DNA of 64,000 nt, from contig OZ220727.1 of the NCBI GenBank assembly GCA_965116865.1, positions 62,001 through 126,000 on the forward strand, written 5' to 3'. The notes beneath the pieces are model-generated. The model was not told the DNA's origin. It ran no database searches and was given only the letters and a program-made list of their open reading frames with translations. This document shows, one piece after another, positions 8,153-14,418 of this stretch. Source of the stretch: Aldehydirespirator sp965116865 (lineage in GTDB: Bacteria; Actinomycetota; Acidimicrobiia; Acidimicrobiales; Aldehydirespiratoraceae). The number at the start of each line of letters is the position of its first letter. The stretch's first letter is position 1. A program made the translations under genes and the position numbers.

Positions 8153-8493
8153 GTCTCCCGCCCCCCATCCTCCTGCAAGGTGGCCCACTGACGCGCGCTG
8201 TCGTCGGTTCGCCGTCTCCCGCCCCCCATCCTCCTGCAAGGTGGCCCACTGACGCGCGCTGTCGTCGGTTCGCCGTCGGGCGCCCCCCATCCTCCTGCAA
8301 GGTGGCCCACTGACGCGCGCTGTCGTCGGTTCGCCGTCTCCCGCCCCCCATCCTCCTGCAAGGTGGCCCACTGACGCGCGCTGTCGTCGGTTCGCCGTCG
8401 GGCGCCCCCCATCCTCCTGCAAGGTGGCCCACTGACGCGCGCTGTCGTCGGTTCGCCGTCGGGCGCCCCCCATCCTCCTGCAAGGTGGCCCAC
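8150..8493. repeat. Tandem array, 61-bp unit, 6 copies
   Basis: Units begin at 8150, 8211, 8272, 8333, 8394 and 8455; the last is cut short at about 8493. They are near-identical except for one block that reads TCTCCC in units 1, 2 and 4 and TCGGGC in units 3, 5 and 6. A 61-bp period is not a multiple of three, so reading frame rotates from unit to unit, arguing against coding. The arrangement is head-to-tail with no spacers. Confidence 0.93.
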
Positions 8494-8496
8494 TCG

Positions 8497-8598
8497 ATGT
8501 TCGCCGCGGTGGGCATGGATGCCGACGAGTGCTACAAGGTGCTCCGGGGCAAAGCCGTCAACGCTTACGGGCTGCACCGCTTCGGCATCCACGAATAG
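8497..8598 (+). pseudogene. 3' remnant of an amidohydrolase-like gene
   Basis: Thirty-three codons followed by TAG encode DADECYKVLRGKAVNAYGL and FGIHE. This resembles the last helix of amidohydrolase-2 family enzymes (consensus like V-L-R-G-N-A-x-x-x-Y-G-L). All upstream sequence is missing and is replaced by the 61-bp array, so the array or a deletion has truncated the gene. Confidence 0.55.
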
Positions 8599-8677
8599 CG
8601 GACTCTCCGCCGCGAGACTGCGGAGGAGTGCCGTGCTCGCACAAGAGACGGGCGAGGCGTGGCACGCTGGAAGCAAT

Positions 8678-8785
8678 CAGAGGCCGAGCGGACAGGGGCA
8701 GCCGATGAGGATCTTCGCAAAGCACCGGGCGAGGCCGTGGCCCGAGCGGCCTGCGAGCGAAACGAACAAGAGCGGAAGCAACGGA
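8678..8785 (+). repeat. Dispersed repeat, copy 1 (inverted copy at about 13935-14025)
   Basis: A block of about 100 bp containing GGCGAGGCCGTGGCCCGAG followed by CGGCC and AACGAACAAGAGCGG is repeated in inverted orientation upstream of the adhesin gene. It lies just before the Shine-Dalgarno of the SerA-like gene. Nothing coding is apparent. Confidence 0.6.
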
Positions 8786-8795
8786 GGGGTGTCCG

Positions 8796-9755
8796 ATGCC
8801 TGAGCGACACAAGGTGATGGTGGCCGATCCGCTGGGTGCAGCCGGCGCGGACCTCCTGCGGGCCTCTCCCGGCGTTGAGGCTGTCTTCGCGGACACTCAG
8901 AGCCGGGGCGAGCTGCTGGAGTCGGTCCGGGATGCCGACGCCCTGATCGTTCGCAGCGGCACCCAGGCCGATGCCGAGCTGATCGCGGCGGGCACGAGAC
9001 TGCGGGTGATCGGTCGGGCCGGGGTGGGCGTCGACAACATCGACCTGGCCGCGGCGGACGGGCGGGGCATCGCGGTGGTCAACACCCCGGAGGCCAACAC
9101 GCTGGCCGCGGCCGAGCACGCTCTCGCCTTGATGCTGGCGACGGCCCGCCGGGTGACCGAGGCCCACAATTCTCTGGCTGGAGGCAGCTGGGACCGCAAG
9201 CAGTACGTCGGGGTGCAGTTGGCCGGCGCCACGCTCGGCCTAGTCGGCTTCGGCCGTATCGGACGGGCTGTGGGCCGCCGGGCGCTGGCCTTCGAGATGG
9301 CCGTGCTGACGACTGATCCGTACATCCCGGCTGGGGTGGCTCAGCAGCACGGGGCCAGGATGGTAGAGCTGCCCGAACTGCTGGCCGCGTCCGACTTCGT
9401 GAGCCTCCATTCCGTGGCTCAGGAGGACGGCTCGGCGCTGCTGGACGAGGCCGCGTTCGCGGTTATCAAGCAGGGCGCCATCGTGGTCAACGCGGCCCGG
9501 GGCAGCCTCATCGACTCGGCCGCGGCCCGTGCCGCCCTCGACGACGGCCGTTTGGCAGGCTTGGGCCTCGACGTCTACGACATGGAGCCCCCTGGCCCGG
9601 ATCACCCTCTGATCGGCCACCCCAGGGTCGTCCACACCCCCCATCTCGGCGCCAGCACAGGCGCAGCCCAGCGAGACGTCTCGGTCCAAGTGGTCGCCAA
9701 AGTCCTCGCCGCCCTCAAAGGCGAACCAGTGGAGACGGTCCAGCCCGCCCCGTAG
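8796..9755 (+). CDS. D-2-hydroxyacid dehydrogenase, SerA-like (no ACT domain)
   Basis: NAD-dependent D-2-hydroxyacid dehydrogenase related to 3-phosphoglycerate dehydrogenase. The Rossmann motif GLVGFGRIGRAVG is near residues 149-161. Catalytic Arg is in VVNAARGSLID, Glu in LDVYDMEPP and His in VVHTPHLGAST; VIGRAGVGVDNID is the conserved substrate-loop region. At 319 residues it lacks the C-terminal regulatory domain of full-length SerA (about 530 residues in actinobacteria), so it is either a short SerA or an enzyme for another 2-hydroxyacid. GGAGGGG sits 6 nt before the ATG. It stands alone between repeats and a toxin-antitoxin locus. Confidence 0.9.
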   Translation: MPERHKVMVADPLGAAGADLLRASPGVEAVFADTQSRGELLESVRDADALIVRSGTQADAELIAAGTRLRVIGRAGVGVDNIDLAAADGRGIAVVNTPEANTLAAAEHALALMLATARRVTEAHNSLAGGSWDRKQYVGVQLAGATLGLVGFGRIGRAVGRRALAFEMAVLTTDPYIPAGVAQQHGARMVELPELLAASDFVSLHSVAQEDGSALLDEAAFAVIKQGAIVVNAARGSLIDSAAARAALDDGRLAGLGLDVYDMEPPGPDHPLIGHPRVVHTPHLGASTGAAQRDVSVQVVAKVLAALKGEPVETVQPAP

Positions 9756-9801
9756 GCGCGCAAGTGGCTCGTCATCTCACTGCGACAAACTGGTGGACTG
9801 A

Positions 9802-9819
9802 TGTAGCACTTATGCTACA
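9802..9819. promoter_or_regulatory. Inverted-repeat operator of the Phd/VapC locus
   Basis: Perfect 7-bp arms TGTAGCA and TGCTACA flank CTTA, ending 8 nt before the antitoxin ATG and overlapping its likely -10 region. Phd/YefM antitoxins typically repress their own promoters by binding such palindromes. Confidence 0.7.
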
Positions 9820-9827
9820 CTTGTTGC

Positions 9828-10082
9828 ATGAGTGAGGTGGCCTCTCGCGAGTTGCGCAACAGAACTCGCGCCCTGCTGGACCGTGTCGCTGGTGGCGAGC
9901 GCATAACTGTCACCGTGAACGGACGGCCCGTAGCCGAAATGGCTCCGGTCGAGGGGAGGCCGCGGTGGATGGGCAGGGGCCGCTTCGTACGCGATGTCTT
10001 AGCCCATCAGGCCGCCCCCGGGCTCGCCGCTGACCTGGCCTCGCTGGCGGACGAAACGACCGACGACCTGCCGTGGCGCTGA
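9828..10082 (+). CDS. Phd/YefM-family antitoxin
   Basis: Type II antitoxin that should bind DNA through its N-terminal domain and neutralise a PIN toxin through its C-terminus. The motif SEVASRELRNRTRALLDRV, followed by GERITVTVNGRPVAEM, is the standard Phd/YefM fold start. 84 residues is normal. The downstream toxin frame overlaps its 3' end (GTG at 10073) but is broken, so this antitoxin is now an orphan. A palindromic operator lies just upstream, implying autoregulation. Confidence 0.92.
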   Translation: MSEVASRELRNRTRALLDRVAGGERITVTVNGRPVAEMAPVEGRPRWMGRGRFVRDVLAHQAAPGLAADLASLADETTDDLPWR

Positions 10083-10538
10083 GTCGCGGCCTCGCCGACA
10101 CGTCGATCTTCATCGCCCGAGAGGCTGAGCGGCCGATCCTTGAGGACTCGCTCCCGGAGGAACTGGCCGTCTCGGTGATCACCGTCGGCGAACTGCGCGC
10201 CGGCGTCCTCGCGGCAACCGACACGCCAACACGAGACCGAAGGCAGCGGTTCGGGCGGTTCGAGTAATGGCCACGCGCTACTCGCGGCAACCGACACGCC
10301 AACACGAGACCGAAGGCTCTCGACGCTCGAGGCGGCTCTGTCGCTCCAGCCGGTGCCCGTCGACGACCGCGTCGCATCGGCCTGGGCCCGGCTACGCATC
10401 GTCCTGCGGGACCAGGGTCTCAGTATGCCGGTGAACGACTCATGGATTGCCGCTACCGCAATGGCGCTCGGAGTGGCCGTCGTAACCCAAGACCACGACT
10501 TCCCGCTGGTCGATGAGCTAGATGTGGTCCGAGTCTGA
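10073..10538 (+). pseudogene. VapC-type PIN toxin disrupted by a 73-bp duplication
   Basis: The frame starts as a PIN-domain RNase (GLADTSIFIA, then VSVITVGELRAGVLAA with the second acidic residue) but runs into TAA shortly after RDRR. A 37-bp block at 10208-10244 is repeated at 10281-10317 with 36 bp of filler, a net insertion of 73 bp that shifts the frame. Removing 73 bp restores an uninterrupted PIN domain through SMPVNDSWIAATAMALG, VVTQDHDFPLVDEL and a TGA at 10538, with all expected acidic residues. The toxin was therefore intact until a recent event. Confidence 0.9.
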
Positions 10539-10554
10539 GCGCCCGTCTACCGGT

Positions 10555-10573
10555 ATGATTGCATTGCAATCAT
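10555..10573. promoter_or_regulatory. 19-bp palindromic operator of the FitAB-like locus
   Basis: ATGATTGCA and TGCAATCAT form perfect 9-bp arms around a central T, 27 bp upstream of the antitoxin GTG. FitA-like ribbon-helix-helix antitoxins bind comparable palindromes to autoregulate. Confidence 0.75.
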
Positions 10574-10600
10574 TGGCTCATCGGTAACCAAGGGGCAATC

Positions 10601-10843
10601 GTGGCGAGCATCACCATCCGCAACCTTGATGACGACGTCAAGGCTCGCCTGCGGGTGCGAGCGGCCGGGCACGGTCGGTCGATGGAAGCGGAGGCCCGCT
10701 TGATCCTCCGCGAGGCGGTTGAGAGCGATCCAGGCCCCGTCGACCTTGCCGCGGCCATTCGCAGCCGGTTCTCGCCCCTCGGCGGCGTCGATCTGAAGTT
10801 GCCCGAGCGCGAGCCCGTGAGTGAACCGCCCCGCCTCGGCTAG
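10601..10843 (+). CDS. FitA-like ribbon-helix-helix antitoxin
   Basis: Antitoxin of a FitAB/VapBC-type pair. VASITIRNLDDDVKARLRVR is the ribbon-helix-helix DNA-binding start, followed by SMEAEARLILREAV, typical of FitA/StbC proteins. The C-terminal tail should wrap the PIN toxin. GTG at 10601 gives 80 residues, the family size; an earlier in-frame ATG at 10559 would lie inside the operator and is unlikely. The toxin gene starts 9 nt after the stop. Confidence 0.9.
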   Translation: MASITIRNLDDDVKARLRVRAAGHGRSMEAEARLILREAVESDPGPVDLAAAIRSRFSPLGGVDLKLPEREPVSEPPRLG

Positions 10844-10852
10844 GCGGTTGCG

Positions 10853-11281
10853 ATGATCGTCCTCGACACCAACGTCGTCTCGGAGCTGATGCGCTCGGTT
10901 CCCGAACCGTCGGTAGAGGCGTGGATCGCAGACCGCGACGGAGCCTCGCTGTTCCTCACCGCAGTGAGCGAGGCAGAACTTCGGTATGGCGTAGCCGCAA
11001 TGCCTGTGGGCCGGCGACGGGACCTGCTCAGTGCCGCACTGGATGCGATGCTCCTCCACGACTTCGCCGGGCGCGTCCTGCCGTTCGACAGCGCCGCCGC
11101 CCAGGCATACGCGACGATCGCCGCCGAACGGCGCGCCGCGGGACGGCCCGCCGGCCAATCCGACGCCCAGATCGCCGCCATCGCGCGCTGCCGTTCCATG
11201 GCGGTGGCCACCCGCAACCTGCCCGACTTCGAAGGCATGGGAGTCGAGTTGATCGATCCGTGGGCGGCGCCCGACCGGTGA
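10853..11281 (+). CDS. FitB-like PIN-domain toxin (VapC family)
   Basis: Predicted metal-dependent RNase toxin. MIVLDTNVVSELMR carries the first acidic residue, LTAVSEAELRYGVAAMP the second, SDAQIAAIAR the third and ATRNLPDFEGMGVELIDPW the C-terminal Asp and family-specific end. 142 residues is normal for FitB. All catalytic positions look intact, unlike the neighbouring VapC. Co-transcribed with the FitA-like antitoxin; its stop overlaps the GTG of the lipoprotein nuclease gene. Confidence 0.93.
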   Translation: MIVLDTNVVSELMRSVPEPSVEAWIADRDGASLFLTAVSEAELRYGVAAMPVGRRRDLLSAALDAMLLHDFAGRVLPFDSAAAQAYATIAAERRAAGRPAGQSDAQIAAIARCRSMAVATRNLPDFEGMGVELIDPWAAPDR

Positions 11282-12492
11282 CCGGGCCGCAGCGGCGTTC
11301 CAGGCTCGGCCGGGGCGCACCGCTTGCAGCCGTCCTCGTCCTACTTGGCGCTGCGGCCTGCGGGACAAAGGACGGCTCGGATGTCACCGCGGCCCCGGCG
11401 CCGTCGGCCACCGTCTCCGAGCCTGATCCCACCCCCACGCCCTCTACGACGTCCGCACCGGGGCCCGAGAGCACCGCTGAGGTTCCGGAGGCGTCTGTGC
11501 CTGAGGGGTCAGTGCCGACGGCGTCTGTGCCTGAGGGGTCAGTGCCTGAGGCGTCTGTGCCTGAGGCGTCTGTGCCTGAGGCGTCTGTGCCGGAGGCGTC
11601 TGTGCCTGAGGCGTCTGTGCCGGAGGCGTCTGTGCCGGAGGCGTCTGTGCCTGAGGCGTCTGTGCCCGGGGTGTCTGTGCCGACGACAACCGTTGTCGGT
11701 ACGGCAGGCTCGGTGTCGGCGCCGGAGGCGTCGGTTCCGACGACATCGGTTCCTGTGGTGTCGGTTCCTGAGGTGGTGCTGCCGGTGGCGGTCGAGCACG
11801 GCTCGGGCTACGACCGTGACGACTGGGGACCACACAACAGCGACATCTGCCGCGGGGCGGTCGGCTCAGCTGACCCCTACACGGGCACTCCCATCGACAC
11901 CTGCAACGTCGACCATGTAGTAGCCCTGCACGAGGCCCACGAGTCGGGCGGCTGGGACTGGCCTGCAAGCGCAAAGCGGCGGTTCAGTCAGGACTCGGCC
12001 AACCATGTGGCGTCTAGGGCGTGTGTGAACCAGTCCAAGGGCGCCGACGACATCTTCGAGTGGTCGGACGCCGACATCTCCTCGTCGTCGGCGTGCGGCG
12101 GCGGGTATACGGTCACGGCTACGGGACGCTGCTTCCTGGCGATGACCACGGTGGCGGTCAAGTCGGAGTGGGGCCTCACTGTCGACCAGGCCGAAGCGGA
12201 CGCCCTCGCCACGACGCTGGCCGGCTGCGGCGATCAGCCTCCCGAGTTCTCGGCCGCTCCCCAGGACCCGTCAACGCCGACGCCACCGCCGACCACTACC
12301 GCTCCACCGGACGAGTGCGTGATCGCGGGCCAGACCGGGGCTCAGTATGACGCCGTGACTGGTATCGGAGAAGTGCTCTCAGCCAGGCTGGTCGCCGCCC
12401 AGCCGTTCTCCAGCCGGGCCGAGCTTGAAGCAGTCAGAGGCATCGGACCGGTCAAGGCCGAGGCCGTCTGGTCACACTTCTGCGGACCGTAA
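11278..12492 (+). CDS. Lipoprotein with HNH (DUF1524-like) nuclease domain and C-terminal HhH motif
   Basis: From the GTG at 11278 (4-nt overlap with the toxin gene) the 404-residue protein has, in order: a signal peptide with lipobox LGAAAC; a stalk with about fifteen SVPEA-like pentapeptides from a 15-bp DNA repeat (about 11490-11690); an HNH/DUF1524-like domain with YDRDDWG, IDTCNVDHVVALHEAHESGG and FSQDSANHVAS followed by N and K; and a C-terminal ComEA-type helix-hairpin-helix (GIGEVLSARLV, VRGIGPVKAEAVW). The layout implies an outward-facing nuclease tethered on a flexible stalk, for nutrient DNA use, uptake or competition. The domains are confident; the role is inferred. Confidence 0.82.
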   Translation: MTGPQRRSRLGRGAPLAAVLVLLGAAACGTKDGSDVTAAPAPSATVSEPDPTPTPSTTSAPGPESTAEVPEASVPEGSVPTASVPEGSVPEASVPEASVPEASVPEASVPEASVPEASVPEASVPEASVPGVSVPTTTVVGTAGSVSAPEASVPTTSVPVVSVPEVVLPVAVEHGSGYDRDDWGPHNSDICRGAVGSADPYTGTPIDTCNVDHVVALHEAHESGGWDWPASAKRRFSQDSANHVASRACVNQSKGADDIFEWSDADISSSSACGGGYTVTATGRCFLAMTTVAVKSEWGLTVDQAEADALATTLAGCGDQPPEFSAAPQDPSTPTPPPTTTAPPDECVIAGQTGAQYDAVTGIGEVLSARLVAAQPFSSRAELEAVRGIGPVKAEAVWSHFCGP

Positions 12493-12517
12493 CCTCGCCA
12501 CTCCTGAGGCTGGGAAC

Positions 12518-12540
12518 CGGATGCGCCAAACCGGCATCCG
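12518..12540. terminator. Hairpin downstream of the lipoprotein nuclease gene
   Basis: CGGATGC and GCATCCG form a perfect 7-bp stem with a 9-nt loop, 25 nt after the stop codon. No U-run follows, so at best it is a GC-rich actinobacterial-type terminator. Confidence 0.4.
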
Positions 12541-12631
12541 AACGTGCGCTAAACCGACGTAGATGCATCGCACCCGGATCCATGCGCACCCGGTGGTGTG
12601 CGCATGCGATACCGATCTGTGCCCTCCGGGA

Positions 12632-12952
12632 CTAGACGAGTTCGTCGTGCCAGAGATGTCGAGCGAAGTCGGTCGCGCCGATCACGTCGATGCCGTCGCT
12701 GGTGCGGCGGGGGCGGGGTTCGAGGCTGACCACGACCCTGTGGCTGACGCCGGGATGCTCCTCAGCCAGCGTGCGGAGGCCTTTGAGGTGGCTGCTGGTG
12801 ACTCTGGCGGTCGCCTTGGCCTCGATCGCGAGCCGCATGTGGCCGACCACGAAGTCGACTTCGATGCCGCTGGGGAGCCGCCAGTAGGTCAGTTGCTCGT
12901 CGCGCTCCCGGTATGCGAGGAACGCCGAGATGGGCTTCCCCCCGAATCTTGG
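12632..12952 (-). pseudogene. 3' fragment of a DUF4143-type AAA ATPase gene
   Basis: The frame encodes FLAYRERDEQLTYWRLPSG, then IEVDFVVGHMRLAIEAKA, matching the C-terminal DUF4143 domain (E-V-D-F-x-x and I-E-x-K signature) of ATPases related to archaeal AAA proteins. It ends normally at 12632, but the N-terminal ATPase domain is missing and the frame stops being recognisable at about 12950, exactly where the IS3-type element begins. An IS insertion with loss of the other half is the simplest explanation. Confidence 0.75.
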
Positions 12953-12961
12953 AGTGTTGGT

Positions 12962-13606
12962 TTAGGCGGCTTGGGCTCTCTCGTGGTCGTTGGGGCTGGT
13001 CATGTTGTTGGCGGAGTGTGGGCGCAGGGGGTTGTAGCAGGTGTCGATCCAGGTGGTGATGTCTCGGCGGGCCTGGGCGCGTGTGTGCCAGCGCTGCGGT
13101 GAGATGAGTTCGTGCTGGAGGGTGGAGAAGAACGACTCGGCTGCGGTGTTGTCGAGTGCGCTGCGGGTGCGTCCCGTGGACTGGGTGACCCCCAGGCGGC
13201 GGCACGCCTCGGCGAAGTCGCGTCCCAGCAGGTCAGGCGCTGGCGCTGCCGTCTTGTCGGGCCGGGTCAGGCTGCGTCCGCGCCGCTTGGGGCGGGCGTT
13301 GAGGCCCTGGCGGGCCATGGAGGCCTCCACCGTCTTCTTGGGCACCGTGTGGCCGTCACGGCGCAGCCGGGCGTGTATCCGCGGCGAGCCGTAGGTGCCC
13401 CCGGAGGCTTCAAAGCGCTCCTTCACCGCGGCGTCGAGGCGCTCGCGGCGCATCCGGGCAGCCGACGGCGGCCGGCTGCGCTGCCCATAGAACGTCGAGG
13501 GAGCCACCCCCAGCGCACGCCACGACAGCGCCCGAGCCACACCGTGTTCGGTCCTTTGGGCCGCGATGTGCTCGACCAGGCTCACCGCGTCGCCTCCTTG
13601 ACCCAA
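12962..13606 (-). pseudogene. IS3 OrfB transposase, in-frame deletion of the DDE core
   Basis: The N-terminal region (YGSPRIHARLRRDGH, VPKKTVEASMARQGL) and the C-terminal region (AESFFSTLQHELI, DTCYNPLRPHSANN) are typical of IS3 OrfB. The integrase core between them, with the first two catalytic Asp residues, is absent. The frame jumps from PAPDLLGRDF to AEACRRLGVTQSTGRTRSAL at about 13220. Full OrfB proteins are about 285-300 residues; this one has 214, so about 80-90 residues were lost without a frameshift. Confidence 0.8.
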
Positions 13607-13869
13607 AGGAGCAATGATCGTTTGAGGACATCACGCTCCATCTCCAACTCGGCGCAGCGGCGGCGCAGCCGAACGAGCTCGGCGCGCTCGTCGCCGTCGA
13701 GGCGCTCACCGGAGCGCTCGGCGCGGTCCCTTCGCACCCAGTTGCCCAACGTGCCCGCACCGATCCCCACCTCTCGGGCCACCTCAGCGACCGGTCTTCG
13801 AGTCTCTTGGACGATCCGCACAGCACCGGCCTTGAACTCCGGGTCGTGCTGTCTTCGTGTCTCAGACAT
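13582..13869 (-). CDS. IS3-family OrfA (HTH transposase subunit)
   Basis: 95 residues. MSETRRQHDPEFKAGAVRIV begins the helix-turn-helix transposase_8 domain, followed by VGIGAGTLGNWVRRD and a C-terminal leucine-rich helix (LEMERDVLKRSLLLWV). It overlaps orfB by 25 nt, as in IS3 elements that make OrfAB by frameshifting. OrfA alone can bind the IS ends and repress transposition; with orfB deleted no active OrfAB is expected. Confidence 0.85.
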   Translation of the reverse strand: MSETRRQHDPEFKAGAVRIVQETRRPVAEVAREVGIGAGTLGNWVRRDRAERSGERLDGDERAELVRLRRRCAELEMERDVLKRSLLLWVKEATR

Positions 13870-13934
13870 GGCATCTCCTGTTAGAGCGTCCGCGAATAGG
13901 TGAGAGCCGATTGTGTCGCAGCGGTGTCATTCCC

Positions 13935-14025
13935 GCTCTTGTTCGCTGCGCTCACGGGCCGCTCGGGCCACGGCCTCGCCCGTATGATCGGGACTGGCCC
14001 GCCTATTCGCTCGGCCTCTTAGCAG
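13935..14025 (-). repeat. Dispersed repeat, copy 2 (inverted relative to 8678-8785)
   Basis: The reverse complement shares GGCGAGGCCGTGGCCCGAG, CGGCC and GCGAACAAGAGCGG with copy 1, plus a weaker match around AGAGGCCGAGCG. It lies in the 520-bp gap between the IS3-type element and the adhesin gene, where I see no gene. Confidence 0.6.
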
Positions 14026-14274
14026 GATGCCTCCAAGATCAGGGGGGATGCTCACGGGAGCGTCAGCTGTGCATGGTCACAACCCGGATCAGCCGGCGGC
14101 TCGGTTGCCGCGGCGCCAGCCTGCCTCAGTAACCGTCGAAGCGTCGGCGGCGACCTGCCCTCTGCATCGCTTGACGGCGCGATCCCCGGCGTCCACTGCA
14201 GGGCGGCCGGGTTCTGGTTGCGTTCGAGGACACCGCCGACTACTATGGTTCGGCGATGTCTGCCCCTCTCCCGT

Positions 14275-14418
14275 TGTCGGCGTCTGTTGGCATGGCCGGC
14301 GTCCGCGCGTGGGCCGTGGCGTTGTTGTGAGGGTGTCGCCCCCCCCCCCCCCGCTGTCGGCGTCTGTTGGGTCGGCGGCGTCTGTTTGTGAGTTGCGGCG
14401 TTGTTGTGAGGGTGTCGC
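14275..14418. repeat. Imperfect 79-80-bp tandem duplication with a C14 tract upstream of the adhesin gene
   Basis: TGTCGGCGTCTGTTGG at 14275 recurs at 14355, and GGCGTTGTTGTGAGGGTGTC at 14318 recurs at 14397. The right copy includes the chosen GTG of the adhesin. Between the copies lies an uninterrupted run of 14 C at 14339-14352. The left copy carries an equivalent GTG (14327) that is out of frame with the adhesin by the length of the C run. Confidence 0.8.

Larger units (their letters stand above)
12955..13885 (-). mobile_element. IS3-family element with internally deleted transposase
   Basis: Contains a typical orfA and an overlapping orfB on the minus strand, with orfB lacking the catalytic core. 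I could not identify clear terminal inverted repeats, so the ends are approximate. The left end truncates the DUF4143 gene. The element is expected to be non-autonomous. Confidence 0.75.
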
